Part shown: in pieces, positions 49,857 to 58,784 of the stretch
Position numbering within the stretch: the stretch's first letter is position 1
Layout: the number at the start of each line of letters is the position of its first letter
From: Burkholderiales bacterium
GTDB lineage: Bacteria > Pseudomonadota > Gammaproteobacteria > Burkholderiales > SG8-41
Reading direction: 5' to 3'
Length of the DNA: 64,000 nucleotides
Assembly (NCBI GenBank): GCA_036262035.1
Contig: DATAJS010000018.1
Coordinates: 186,001 to 250,000, forward strand
Notes under the pieces: model-generated
Database searches by the model: none
Told to the model about the DNA's origin: nothing
The model's input: only the letters and a program-made list of their open reading frames with translations
Program-made: the position numbers and the translations under genes

Positions 49857-51425
49857 TCAGAACTTCTTCATGTATTCGACGATCGCCTGCTTGTCTTCCG
49901 CGGGCAGTCGCGTCCCGTAGAGATGGCCGCCGTTGCCGTTACCGGGCACGCTGGTGTCGAACGCGAAATAGCGCCGCCCTTTCTCCTCGGCCACGTCGGA
50001 GCGGAAGCCGACTTTCTCGGGGTCGTACACGTCGTAGCCGCGATAGAACAGTTTCGGCCGCGCCTCGGGCGGCTCGAGCAGGTCGCGCAGCGTGGGCACC
50101 GAGCCGTTGTGCAGATAAGGCGCGCGGGCCCAGATGCCGTCCAGCGGCTGGTTGGCGTAGCCGTTGGTCTTGCGGAAATTCCTGAACTGGTGCTCGGAGT
50201 GCGGATAGAGCGTGTACTGGTTGGAGGCGAACGCGAGCGTGTACGAATCGAGGCGATAGCGATCGGTGCCGATGCGCTCGATCGGATCGACCTCGCCGAC
50301 GAGCCAGCCTTTCTCCAGATGACCGTCCACGCCGAAACGATGATCGGCGTGGCACCTTACGCAGTGCTCGCGGTACGCGGTCTCGCCTTTCGCCGCGAGC
50401 GCCTCGTCGATCGCGAACGGATAGCGCGGCGGGCGCAGGTCCTTGATCCAGTCCCGCACGCGATTGAGACGCGCATGATCGACGGTGACCGGCGTCACGC
50501 CCGCGCCGAGCGCAGCGCTCAGGTTTCTCTCGGCGAGCGAAGTGTTGTTGCCGTCCCAGTGCAGCTGCATGCCGTCGCGCGGCTTCTGGTTCCACAGGGC
50601 CGGATAGTCCGACGCGCCGATGAGCTCGCTCCTCGGGAGGTCCTGCAATCGCCAGTTGAACTGGATCGCCTTGTAGGGGTTGAACGTGTCGACGCGCCCG
50701 AGACCCCACTGCGTGACCGACCCGTCGAGGAGCGGCCCCACCCGCGCGCGCAGGCGCAGCACCGATTCTCGCGTCGTGGGAATCACCTGCGAGCGATACA
50801 ACCAGCGGTCGATGAAGCCGAGATCGCCGCCCGCGGCCTGGATCTTCCCGATGACGTTATCGGGCGTGAAGCGCGGATCGAGCGTGCACGACGTGACGAA
50901 ATCGAAAAAGCGCTGCAGGTCGAGGCTGTGCGCGGGCATGCCGAGCACGATTTTGGGCTGGTCGTGCGGCGACGCGCGATAGGTGCCGGTGTGACAGCCG
51001 GCGCAGTTGAGCGCCACCTGCTCGAAGCCGAGCCGCTTGCGCTTCGACACGCCGATCGGCATGTCGTGTCCGGGCTCGACGATGAGCCCGAGCGACGCAT
51101 AGCCGCCGGGCAGCTTGTCGGGACAGATGTCGGGCAGCACGCGGAAGATGTCGTACGGCGGCAGCACGCCGCCGACCGGACTGAAGACCGAGCCGCCGGG
51201 CTCCGCGCCGATGGAGCCGTACTTGAAGTGGTCCTCGTCCGACTTGTAGGTCACGGGCGAATCGACGCGGAAGCGCCAGAGGAACAGGGCGAGCAGCACC
51301 ACCAGCACCGCGACGACGATGATCACAGCTGTGCGCCTGAAGCGCAGCAGGTCCTCGTCGACCGGGCTCGTGCGCACCGCGTCGACGAGCACCCGGTCCT
51401 TCTGTACCGTCTGGGTCTCATGCAT
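49857..51425 (-). CDS. Membrane-anchored RoxA-like di-heme c-type cytochrome
   Basis: 522 residues from ATG 51425. One helix at ~32-50 anchors it, with the rest periplasmic. Heme sites are CAGCH (141-145) and CVRCH (355-359). 'LGRVDTFNPYKAIQFNW', 'GMQLHWDGNNTSLAERNL' and 'RAPYLHNGSVPTLRDLL' mirror the cytochrome at 47965. RoxA-type rubber oxygenases and MauG-type proteins share this layout. Whether it acts as an oxygenase, peroxidase or electron carrier is unknown. It lies 14 bp before the next cytochrome gene and 23 bp after the OYE gene. Confidence 0.87.
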   Translation of the reverse strand: MHETQTVQKDRVLVDAVRTSPVDEDLLRFRRTAVIIVVAVLVVLLALFLWRFRVDSPVTYKSDEDHFKYGSIGAEPGGSVFSPVGGVLPPYDIFRVLPDICPDKLPGGYASLGLIVEPGHDMPIGVSKRKRLGFEQVALNCAGCHTGTYRASPHDQPKIVLGMPAHSLDLQRFFDFVTSCTLDPRFTPDNVIGKIQAAGGDLGFIDRWLYRSQVIPTTRESVLRLRARVGPLLDGSVTQWGLGRVDTFNPYKAIQFNWRLQDLPRSELIGASDYPALWNQKPRDGMQLHWDGNNTSLAERNLSAALGAGVTPVTVDHARLNRVRDWIKDLRPPRYPFAIDEALAAKGETAYREHCVRCHADHRFGVDGHLEKGWLVGEVDPIERIGTDRYRLDSYTLAFASNQYTLYPHSEHQFRNFRKTNGYANQPLDGIWARAPYLHNGSVPTLRDLLEPPEARPKLFYRGYDVYDPEKVGFRSDVAEEKGRRYFAFDTSVPGNGNGGHLYGTRLPAEDKQAIVEYMKKF

Positions 51426-51448
51426 GGGATGTCTCCGTCGAGCGCGCG

Positions 51449-52768
51449 CTAGCGGAACGGCGCAGGGTCGTAGACCGTCATCACTTCGCGGATCATCGCG
51501 TCGCGATCGCCGTTGTAGCGCCGCACGTCGTAGCAGCCGAGCGGGTTGCCGAGCGCGTTGACCAGGCAGCGGTTGCAGAACGAGCACGGGCGGTCGGGTT
51601 CCTCACCCCGCTGGAGGATGTGCGGCAGGTCGTTGTTCGCGATGAGCGGCCGCGCGATCGTGACGCCGTCGCACCAGCCTTCCGAGATCACCTTGCGGAT
51701 CAGCGCGCCGCTCTGGTAGCCGCCGGTGTTGATCACCGGGATGCTCACGGCCTTTTTGACTTCGCGCGCTTCCTCGGCGCACACGCCTTCCAGCGGCCGT
51801 TCCTTCTTGGTGCGGTTCCAGAACGCGTAGAACAGCGGGCGCAGCAGCTTGTAGTGGAAGAGCGTGTAGTTGAAATAGCCGCGCACGCCGGCCGAGAGCA
51901 TGTTGCCGTACCACCAGTTCGCCTCGTCGAGCGGAAACCCGCCCGACGGCAGTTGCGGATGCGGGAACATGCTGCCGATCGAGACGTGCAGCGCGTCGGC
52001 GCCGGCTTGCTCCACCCACTTGCAGATCTGGATCGATTCCTCGAGGGTGTTGCCTTTCTTCTCCCACGGGTAGAGCGCGTTGTTGTTGTCGACCGCGTTG
52101 ATCTTCACCTGCAGGTGGAAGTCGCGGCCGACCTCGCGGCGGATCGCGTGGATCACGTCGAGCAGGAAGCGGGCGCGGTTTTCCAGCGGGCCCCCGTACT
52201 CGTCCTTGCGGTCGTTGATCGCCGAGCTCAGGAACTGGGTGAAGAGATAGCCGTGGGACGCGTGCAGCTCGACGCCGTCGAGCCCCGCCTCGCGCGCGCG
52301 GCGCGCGCCTTGGGCGAAGTGGTCGATGGTCTGCTTGATCTCCTGCAGCGTCATCGCCTGGCACAGCAGGCCGTGGAAGCTGTCCATCGTGTCGGTCGAG
52401 GACAGCGCGCGGTTCATCAGGTTCTCCGCGCCGGGCACGTCGCGCTGCCGTCCCGAATGGCTGAGCTGCATGATGAAGCGGCAGTCGTACTCGTGCACCG
52501 CGTTGCCGACCGCGCGCCAGAACGGGATCTTGTCGTCGTGGTCGATCATGGCGTAGTTCGGCATGATCCGGCCGCGGATGTGCACCGGCACGAACGACGT
52601 GATGATCGCGCCGATGCCGCCGCGCGCGAACTTGGTCTCCCAGTTGATGCGCGCCTGGCTGCCGCTGCCGTTGTAGTTGTCCCAGCGTCCCGAGATGCTC
52701 GAGCGGAACAGCCGGTTCTTGACGGTCAGGTTCCTGAACTTGAGCGGCTGGAATATGACGTCTTCCAT
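51449..52768 (-). CDS. Old-Yellow-Enzyme-family NADH:flavin oxidoreductase with Fe-S Cys cluster
   Basis: 439 residues. TIM barrel start 'VIFQPLKFRNLTVKNRLFRS', 'GLDGVELHASHGYLFTQFLS', 'INDRKDEYGGPLENRARFLL' with the active-site His and Arg, and 'IPVINTGGYQSGALIRKVIS' for FMN phosphate. Near the C-terminus 'CSFCNRCLVNALGNPLGCYD' supplies four Cys for an iron-sulfur cluster as in 2,4-dienoyl-CoA reductase-type enzymes. The FAD/NAD domain those enzymes carry is missing, so an external electron partner is expected. Between cytochrome genes in the operon; likely reduces or oxidises a C=C near a carbonyl, by inference. Confidence 0.87.
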   Translation of the reverse strand: MEDVIFQPLKFRNLTVKNRLFRSSISGRWDNYNGSGSQARINWETKFARGGIGAIITSFVPVHIRGRIMPNYAMIDHDDKIPFWRAVGNAVHEYDCRFIMQLSHSGRQRDVPGAENLMNRALSSTDTMDSFHGLLCQAMTLQEIKQTIDHFAQGARRAREAGLDGVELHASHGYLFTQFLSSAINDRKDEYGGPLENRARFLLDVIHAIRREVGRDFHLQVKINAVDNNNALYPWEKKGNTLEESIQICKWVEQAGADALHVSIGSMFPHPQLPSGGFPLDEANWWYGNMLSAGVRGYFNYTLFHYKLLRPLFYAFWNRTKKERPLEGVCAEEAREVKKAVSIPVINTGGYQSGALIRKVISEGWCDGVTIARPLIANNDLPHILQRGEEPDRPCSFCNRCLVNALGNPLGCYDVRRYNGDRDAMIREVMTVYDPAPFR

Positions 52769-52825
52769 GTGCTTCCCCCTTCCGAGCCCGGCCGCGCTTC
52801 GCGCGCGGTCCGGGAGTCCGCCGCT

Positions 52826-55450
52826 TCAGAACGTCTTGAGGAATTCGATCAGCGCACGCTTGTCGTCGTCGGTCAGCGGCGTGAACTTCGCAGCGGGCGC
52901 GTTGGCGTCGACCCAGTCGGGCGGGTCGCGGTGGTAGCCCGTGCCGAAATAGTGGCCGCGGTTGACGACGAAGTCGGGACACTTCGACAGCTCGAGGAGC
53001 GGCGGAACGAGGTTCGCGAACTTCGCCTTGAGCTCGTCGTTGGTGGCCTTGCCGGGCGCGGTCTTCAAGTCCTTCTTCGCCATCTTCACGAACGCCGCGA
53101 CCTTCTTGGCGTGCGCGATGCGCTGGTCGAGGTCGGTGCTCTCCGACAGCGGATTGAGATTCGCCAGCAGGTTCACCGGGGTACCGACCGGGATCGGCCC
53201 GATCTCGACGTCGCCGGTATCGCCGAACGCCCAGGGCGCGACTTTTTCGAGGAAGCCCGCGTGCTCGCGCACCGCATCGGGCAGGTACTTGCGTCCGACG
53301 CGCAGGTAGCTCCAGGGATCCGCGGCTTCCTTGCCGGTGGCGCGGTCGAGCCTGGGCAGCGTGCGGTCGATCCAGCCCATGCCCGCCTCGTACGGCTTGC
53401 CCTGCCACATCGGGTCGCGATCGCGCTTCTCCGGCCACAGCATCTTCTCGATCGAATCGTTGAACGAGCTCATGCGCGCTTCGACCGAAGGGCTCCACTC
53501 GAATTTGCCCACGCTGTTGTTGAGCAGGAACGGCGCGGTCGACCACAGGCTGATCAGCGACGGCGGACGCGTGTAGCCGCGACCGCCGGCGGGCATCGTG
53601 TACTGCCGTGCCTCGCCGGTGATCGGGTGATGCACGGTGATCGTGCCGACCGAAGGCAGGTTCTTGTAGCTGTCCGACGAAAAGTTGTCCCAGATATTGC
53701 CGCGCAGCGCGTTGGTCGCGAGCGGGCTGCACGCGTTGGTCTGCAGCAGCGTGACCGGCACGCGCACTTCGTTCGAAAGGTAATTGCCCGCGAGGAAGTC
53801 GTCGGCCATGACGATCCTGGTCATCTGCGCCTTGAACTCGTCGGTCTTGGTCCACGCCCAGAACTTCTTGAAGCACTGCAGGTAGTTCGGACCGTTGCAG
53901 CCGTTGTCGTCGAGGCCGACGATCGGTGTCGGGAGCTTGCTCGAGTGGCAGCGCGCGCAGTTCTCGGCGAACACCGTCTTGCCGCGCTTGAGCACCTCGG
54001 CGTCGGTGCTCATGAACTTCTCGCCGCCCGGCGCATCCTTCAGATGGTGCGGCGCCGTCGCCTTCACGAAGAACAGCGCGGTCGCCGGCGTCTGCATCTC
54101 GGTCGCCTGCCAGTAGCCCGAGCTCTTCTGTGCGACGGCGATCTCGATCGGCGTGATGCGCTTGCCGCCGACGAGCGGGTTGAAGTGACGCAGCCACTCC
54201 TCGCTGTAGAGCCCGATGTTCAAGTACACACGGTTGAGCGCGCCCAGCGCGCCGACCGAGTCGGCGCCGTCCTTGAGCACGCGCGGCGTGAAGGTGTTGG
54301 GCTTGGCGTACAGGGCGAGCAGCAGGTCACGCGTCGGCGGCGGGAGATCCTTCGGATCGATGCTCTTGAGCGCTTGCTCGAAATCGTTGAACTGCTTGTT
54401 GTTGAGCTCTCCGCCGTTGAGCGTCTCCTTGCCGACGCGCGTCGCCTGCTCCAGCCGCGGTCCGAGGTTGTACACCGCGTTCATGGTGCGCGGGTTGTTG
54501 ATGTTGTCGGTGGAGACGAACGACGTGTCGAGCGAGCCCGGCCGCGAGGTGTGGAAGAGCTGGAACGCGAAGCTCGCGCGGTCCGCGCGCCAGTCGAAGA
54601 TGCGATCGACCCAGAAGTACTGCGCGCCGACGGTCGAGCTCAGGTTCTCCCACTTCGGGTTCTCGGGATCGGCGGGCGGCTTCAGCGGATGCGGGCCGAT
54701 GTGGCAGAAGCCGCACGACATGCCGACGCGGAACGGTTTGACGAGCTTCGGGTCCTCGTAATATTTCGGGTCGTTGTAGTAACGCTCCGCGTCCCACTTC
54801 TTCGCCGCTTCTTCGTCGAATGCCGGATTGGGGAAGAGGCGCAGGCCCACGATGCCGCTCGGGTACCCGTAGTACGAGCCCACGGGCAGCACCTCGGGAT
54901 AGCCCTTGTCGCTCTTCGGCAGCTTCTTGCCGCGATGACCGATCTGCACGCCGGGATACTTCTTCTCGTCGGCGAAAGGATCGGGCGGACAATCGGGACC
55001 GGTACGGCGTTTGTCGAGCCACAGCCCGAAGCGCTCGGGATCGGGACCCGTCGCCGCTTCGAAGCACGGCTCGTTGACCAGGCCGAGCTCGCGCCAGCGA
55101 TTCTCGCGCGAGAAACCGCCCTGCTCCTTGACCTTCGGGTGCGACGAGAGCGTCTTCAGGAAATCGAGCGTGCCGATGCTGATGTTGGACAGATCGTCCC
55201 AGAAGCGATCGTTGCCGCCCGACCACACGTTCCACGTATTGCGGCCCTGCACTTCCAGCGCGGTGAGCGCGATGCCGCCGTCCATGTCGCGGAAGAAATC
55301 CTCGTCCGCGGCCTTGAAGGTCTCGGGGCCGCGTTTCGCGGCGAGCGCTTCGTCGAGAACGGGTTGGGTGGGTTCGGGACCGCAGCCTGCGAACAGTCCC
55401 GCGAGGACCGCACAACAAAAGAGCGTACGCGCACAGACGGTGCCGGCCAT
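52826..55450 (-). CDS. Large di-heme c-type cytochrome lipoprotein
   Basis: 874 residues. Lipobox 'LAGLFAGC' gives lipid-bearing Cys23. Heme sites are CGFCH (246-250) and CARCH (498-502). It is much larger than the other two cytochromes of the operon and only weakly similar, but ends in the same manner ('FTPLTDDDKRALIEFLKTF'), and 'STAPFLLNNSVGKFEWSPSV' parallels their 'APYLHNGSVPTL'. Extra Cys pairs ('NGCNGPNYLQCF') are present. It is the first gene of the five-gene operon, so probably outer-membrane or periplasmic facing. Function not known. Confidence 0.85.
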   Translation of the reverse strand: MAGTVCARTLFCCAVLAGLFAGCGPEPTQPVLDEALAAKRGPETFKAADEDFFRDMDGGIALTALEVQGRNTWNVWSGGNDRFWDDLSNISIGTLDFLKTLSSHPKVKEQGGFSRENRWRELGLVNEPCFEAATGPDPERFGLWLDKRRTGPDCPPDPFADEKKYPGVQIGHRGKKLPKSDKGYPEVLPVGSYYGYPSGIVGLRLFPNPAFDEEAAKKWDAERYYNDPKYYEDPKLVKPFRVGMSCGFCHIGPHPLKPPADPENPKWENLSSTVGAQYFWVDRIFDWRADRASFAFQLFHTSRPGSLDTSFVSTDNINNPRTMNAVYNLGPRLEQATRVGKETLNGGELNNKQFNDFEQALKSIDPKDLPPPTRDLLLALYAKPNTFTPRVLKDGADSVGALGALNRVYLNIGLYSEEWLRHFNPLVGGKRITPIEIAVAQKSSGYWQATEMQTPATALFFVKATAPHHLKDAPGGEKFMSTDAEVLKRGKTVFAENCARCHSSKLPTPIVGLDDNGCNGPNYLQCFKKFWAWTKTDEFKAQMTRIVMADDFLAGNYLSNEVRVPVTLLQTNACSPLATNALRGNIWDNFSSDSYKNLPSVGTITVHHPITGEARQYTMPAGGRGYTRPPSLISLWSTAPFLLNNSVGKFEWSPSVEARMSSFNDSIEKMLWPEKRDRDPMWQGKPYEAGMGWIDRTLPRLDRATGKEAADPWSYLRVGRKYLPDAVREHAGFLEKVAPWAFGDTGDVEIGPIPVGTPVNLLANLNPLSESTDLDQRIAHAKKVAAFVKMAKKDLKTAPGKATNDELKAKFANLVPPLLELSKCPDFVVNRGHYFGTGYHRDPPDWVDANAPAAKFTPLTDDDKRALIEFLKTF

Positions 55451-55684
55451 GTTTCGTGCCCCCTTCGATCGAGTACGAACCGGTCAAACGGCCAAGCGAC
55501 GCCGAGCTGCAATCCCGAATTGCGTCGCCCCCTGTTACGAGCTTCTTTTTTTGGACGCGAATGACAACGTTATACGCTGCGCCGTGCGAAGTCCAATATC
55601 GCCCGATTGGCAGGTTGCGCGAGATCTAGGCGCAACGACGTCGTGCTATGCGACTGAGGGGAAAGTCCTGACAAGCAGGGGAAG
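55451..55684. other. Upstream region of the cytochrome operon
   Basis: 234 bp between the first cytochrome start and tRNA-Pro. It is less GC-rich than the genes, with AGCTTCTTTTTTTG around 55540-55554. It must hold the promoter of the operon and the end of the tRNA transcript. No gene and no sure promoter boxes seen. Confidence 0.4.
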
Positions 55685-55761
55685 TGGTCGGGGTGACAGG
55701 ATTCGAACCTGCGACATCCTGCTCCCAAAGCAGGCACTCTACCGGGCTGAGCTACACCCCG
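55685..55761 (-). tRNA. tRNA-Pro (anticodon TGG)
   Basis: 77 bases on the minus strand with encoded CCA. Acceptor CGGGGTG/CACCCCG, anticodon stem CCTGC/GCAGG with loop TTTGGGA, T arm GCAGG TTCGAAT CCTGT. It points toward the cytochrome operon. Confidence 0.97.
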
Positions 55762-55842
55762 ACGCGGGCAGCCGCCATTTTAGCGCGCGATCCGCGCCGC
55801 GTCCGCGAACTAAAATGGGGGTTTATAGCGAGACGAAGCACG

Positions 55843-57054
55843 ATGAACGCAGCCCGCTGGCGCACGCCGAACACGATCCTGATATGCGGCGGGCTGATAC
55901 TCACCATCGGCCTCGGAGCGCGCCACAACTTCGGCCTGTATCTGCAGCCGATGACGGTCGATCTGGGTATCGGCCGCGAGGTCTTCTCGTTCGCGATCGC
56001 GATCCAGAATCTGATCTACGGCGTGGCGCAGCCGTTCACCGGCATGATCGCCGACCGCCTCGGCACCGCGCGCGTGCTGATCGGCGGCGCGATCCTGTAT
56101 GCGATAGGCCTCGTGCTGATGTCGATGTCGAGCACGAGCTGGGAGCTGAACCTCTCCGCGGGATTGCTCATCGGCATCGCGCTCGCATGCGGCGGCTTTT
56201 CGATCGTTTTCGGCGTCGTCGGCCGCGCGATCCCCGCTTCGAAGCGCACCATGGCGCTGGGCATCGTCGGCGCAGCGGGGTCTTTCGGGCAGTTCGTCAT
56301 GCTTCCGTACGGGCAGACGCTGATCACCCATCTCGGTTGGCACAGCGCGCTGCTGGTGCTCGCCTGCACTGTGCTGCTCATCGTGCCGCTCTCCGCCGCG
56401 CTGGTGGAGGACAAGAAAGCGCAGGCGAGAGATTTTCAGAAGCAATCGATCCGCGAAGCGCTGCACGAAGCGTTCACCCACAAAGGTTACGTGCTGCTGT
56501 GCCTGGGCTACACCGTGTGCGGCTTTCAGCTCATGTTCATCTCGGTGCATTTCCCGGCGTACCTGCTCGACCAGAAGATGTCGCCGCAGGTGGGCATGAC
56601 CGCGCTCGCGCTGATCGGCCTCTTCAACATCTTCGGCAGCTTCGTGTGGGGATGGCTCGGCAGCCGCTACACCAAGAAGAACCTGCTCTCGCTGCTCTAC
56701 TTCACGCGCGCGGTGACGATCCTCGCCTTCGTGCTGCTGCCGCTCTCGCCCGCCACGGTGTATGCGTTCGGCGCGTCGATGGGCTTCCTGTGGCTCGGCA
56801 CCGTGCCGCTCACCAACGGGCTCATCGCGCAGGTGTTCGGCACGCAATACCTCTCGACGCTCGGCGGCTCGGCGTTCTTCTTCCACCAGGTCGGGAGCTT
56901 CATGGGCGTGTGGATGGCGGGCTATCTCTTCGACACCACCGGCTCGTACGGGCTGATGTGGACGCTGACGATCGCGAGCGGCGTGCTCGCCGCCCTGCTG
57001 AATTTGCCGATCGACGAGAAGCAGATCGTGCGTCCGGCCCCGGCTGCCGCCTAA
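55843..57054 (+). CDS. MFS transporter (oxalate/formate antiporter-like)
   Basis: 403 residues from ATG 55843. Twelve helices. 'GARHNFGLYLQPMTVDLG' and 'QPFTGMIADRLGTARVLIGG' are typical of the monocarboxylate/oxalate-formate-type carriers in betaproteobacteria. An upstream open frame runs into the tRNA and is not real. It converges on the LysR gene across an R2 repeat. Substrate unknown. Confidence 0.87.
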   Translation: MNAARWRTPNTILICGGLILTIGLGARHNFGLYLQPMTVDLGIGREVFSFAIAIQNLIYGVAQPFTGMIADRLGTARVLIGGAILYAIGLVLMSMSSTSWELNLSAGLLIGIALACGGFSIVFGVVGRAIPASKRTMALGIVGAAGSFGQFVMLPYGQTLITHLGWHSALLVLACTVLLIVPLSAALVEDKKAQARDFQKQSIREALHEAFTHKGYVLLCLGYTVCGFQLMFISVHFPAYLLDQKMSPQVGMTALALIGLFNIFGSFVWGWLGSRYTKKNLLSLLYFTRAVTILAFVLLPLSPATVYAFGASMGFLWLGTVPLTNGLIAQVFGTQYLSTLGGSAFFFHQVGSFMGVWMAGYLFDTTGSYGLMWTLTIASGVLAALLNLPIDEKQIVRPAPAAA

Positions 57055-57062
57055 AGGCGTTA

Positions 57063-57158
57063 TTGACCACCAAGGACACAAAGGTTAACTGACGTCGCGT
57101 CGTCAGGCGTGCGCGACGTTTGGCTTTCCTTGGTGTCCTTGGTGTCCTTTGTGGTTAA
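57063..57158. repeat. Inverted repeat, family R2 (CCAAGGACAC)
   Basis: ACCACCAAGGACACAAAGG (near 57066) is answered by CCTTGGTGTCCTTGGTG...TGTGGTTAA (to 57158). It lies between convergent genes and could end transcription of both. Confidence 0.75.
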
Positions 57159-57165
57159 AAAGCTT

Positions 57166-58125
57166 TCAGCCGGCGCGAGGTTCTCGCGCGGCTTCCTCCA
57201 ACAGCCAATCCCTGAAGAGCGCGACCGCAGGCCGCGTCGCCGCGCTCTCCTGGCACACGAGCCAGTACGCCGAGGCGAGCGGCAACTTCAGGTCGAACGG
57301 CGTCACGAGCCTTCCCGCCGCGATGTCTTCCGCGGCGAGCACCGGCATCGACGCCACCACGCCGACTGCGTCGATCGCGGCTTCGAAGGCGAGCACGGCG
57401 TGGCTGAAGTGCGGTCCGCGGTGCGAATCGACGACGTCCACACCCGCCGCTCGCAGCCACACATCCCAGAACGGCTCGTTGTCGTACAGATCGCCGGTGT
57501 CGTCGTGCAGCAGCATGTGATCGGCGAGATCCTGCGGCCGCCTGATCGCGTGCTCGCCCTGTAACAGCTGCGGGCTGCAGATCGGCGCGATCGTCAGATC
57601 GAGGAGCTTCTTGACCCACAGGTTCGGATAGTGGCCGCGGCCGTAGAGGATCGCGATGTCCGAATCGTCCAGCCATGCTTCGACCGTCGCGCGCTCCGCG
57701 ACGTCGCCCTTGCCGTCCACGCTCACGCGCCGCATGCGCGCCGACACGCGCACGTCGACTTCGGGATGGGCCGCGATGAAGCGGTGCAGCCGCGGCATCA
57801 GCCAGCGTGCGGCGAACGACGGCGCCGCGCTGACCGTCAGCACCCCGCCCGACACGTGCGAGCGCAGGCGCTCGACCGCCTGCACCAGCGCCTCGAAACC
57901 TTCGCGCAGCTTGGGCAACGACGCCCGGGCGGCGTCGGTGAGCTCGAGCGCTCGGTTGTAGCGGTGGAAGAGCTGCACGCCGAGATAGTCCTCGAGCATG
58001 CGGATCTGGTGGCTCACCGCGGCCGGGGTCACGTTGAGTTCTATTGCCGCTTTCTTGACGGAAAGATGACGCGCGGCGGCCTCGAAAGCGCGCAACGCGT
58101 TGAGCGGCGGAAGTCGGCTGGCCAT
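57166..58125 (-). CDS. LysR-family transcriptional regulator, GcvA type
   Basis: 319 residues. HTH 'LRAFEAAARHLSVKKAAIEL' plus 'NVTPAAVSHQIRMLEDYLGV', followed by 'LFHRYNRALELTDAA' as in GcvA. The effector domain spans ~95-300. The target is not evident: MFS carrier 55843 converges with it and a small protein gene diverges 170 bp away. The AT-rich gap at 58126-58190 probably holds its binding site. Confidence 0.9.
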   Translation of the reverse strand: MASRLPPLNALRAFEAAARHLSVKKAAIELNVTPAAVSHQIRMLEDYLGVQLFHRYNRALELTDAARASLPKLREGFEALVQAVERLRSHVSGGVLTVSAAPSFAARWLMPRLHRFIAAHPEVDVRVSARMRRVSVDGKGDVAERATVEAWLDDSDIAILYGRGHYPNLWVKKLLDLTIAPICSPQLLQGEHAIRRPQDLADHMLLHDDTGDLYDNEPFWDVWLRAAGVDVVDSHRGPHFSHAVLAFEAAIDAVGVVASMPVLAAEDIAAGRLVTPFDLKLPLASAYWLVCQESAATRPAVALFRDWLLEEAAREPRAG

Positions 58126-58206
58126 GATAGTCAGTTTAGCTTTATTAGCACGTCAGGTCACAATAAATCAGCTATTGCAATGCAACAAACCGCTGCCAAT
58201 CGAGTC

Positions 58207-58212
58207 TATACT
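58207..58212 (+). promoter_or_regulatory. Candidate -10 box (TATACT)
   Basis: TATACT stands in an AT-richer region about 84 bp before the GTG of the small gene; the -35 is poor. LysR control is possible since the divergent lysR starts 82 bp away. Confidence 0.35.
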
Positions 58213-58295
58213 TGTGTCCGAAGTCGTTGAGATTGTTAAGAAGTACGTCGCGCCGGTGTCGGCAAATGGCGACGAAGAGCGAAAGGAGCAGCACC

Positions 58296-58496
58296 GTGAG
58301 AAAAGACATCGAAGTTAAATTGGGTTCAACCGTAGTCGGTCGCATCAACGCCGTGCGTATGTCGGAAGCGGAACGTCAGGTCGTGCTGAACGCGATGCGC
58401 GACGCCGATCTCCTGGTCGACGGGTTCGTGTGGGTTGCAAAAAAGATTGAGCAAATCGGCGCCCGTTTGTTCCTCAAGCCCGCGCTCAAGCACTAA
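58296..58496 (+). CDS. Small conserved-looking protein of unknown function
   Basis: 66 residues from GTG 58296, fixed by AAAGGAG 8-9 bp upstream. The sequence 'RKDIEVKLGSTVVGRINAVR' then 'MSEAERQVVLNAMRDADLLV' suggests a beta hairpin followed by a helix, with a basic end. Followed by a strong intrinsic terminator, so it is a single-gene unit. Not recognised. Confidence 0.6.
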   Translation: MRKDIEVKLGSTVVGRINAVRMSEAERQVVLNAMRDADLLVDGFVWVAKKIEQIGARLFLKPALKH

Positions 58497-58572
58497 CTGC
58501 CTGTTCTCCCGGGCCGGGGTTCCTCCTCGTCCTCCCCCCCGGCCCCTGACCGCCCCGACGCGGTCACTCCAA

Positions 58573-58602
58573 GCCACGGCGGCCCACGCCGTGGCTTTTT
58601 TT
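58573..58602 (+). terminator. Intrinsic terminator
   Basis: GCCACGGCG (58573-58581), loop GCCCA, CGCCGTGGC (58587-58595), then seven T. Strong end of the small-protein transcript. A further hairpin (GGACGTTG / CAACGTCC, 58646-58672) lies before the bactofilin gene. Confidence 0.85.
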
Positions 58603-58702
58603 CGTCCGGGCCAGACCCTGGTTTCCGGTCCTGTCGGGCGTTCGCGGACGTTGCAGGAAAGCATCAACGTCCGCACGCATCTAGCCTTTTTTTCAGCCTT
58701 TT

Positions 58703-58733
58703 TTGCCTGACCGATCGTAGACCGCGCTACACT
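58703..58733 (+). promoter_or_regulatory. Candidate promoter of the bactofilin gene
   Basis: TTGCCT (58703-58708) and TACACT (58728-58733) are separated by 19 bases, which is long. It lies 52 bp before the ATG. Confidence 0.3.
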
Positions 58734-58784
58734 TGGCGCGGAACGGCAGGCAGGCATTATTTCCGTGACTAGAGGAGCGGTTGA

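Noticed and set aside
51620-55564. 1314-residue open frame on the plus strand
   Set aside because: Lies antisense to the OYE and cytochrome genes, with no domain, no ribosome site and shadow-like composition.
55684-55842. N-terminal extension 'VGVTGFEPATSCSQS' of the MFS protein
   Set aside because: This is a well-known false translation of a tRNA read antisense; the real start is ATG 55843.
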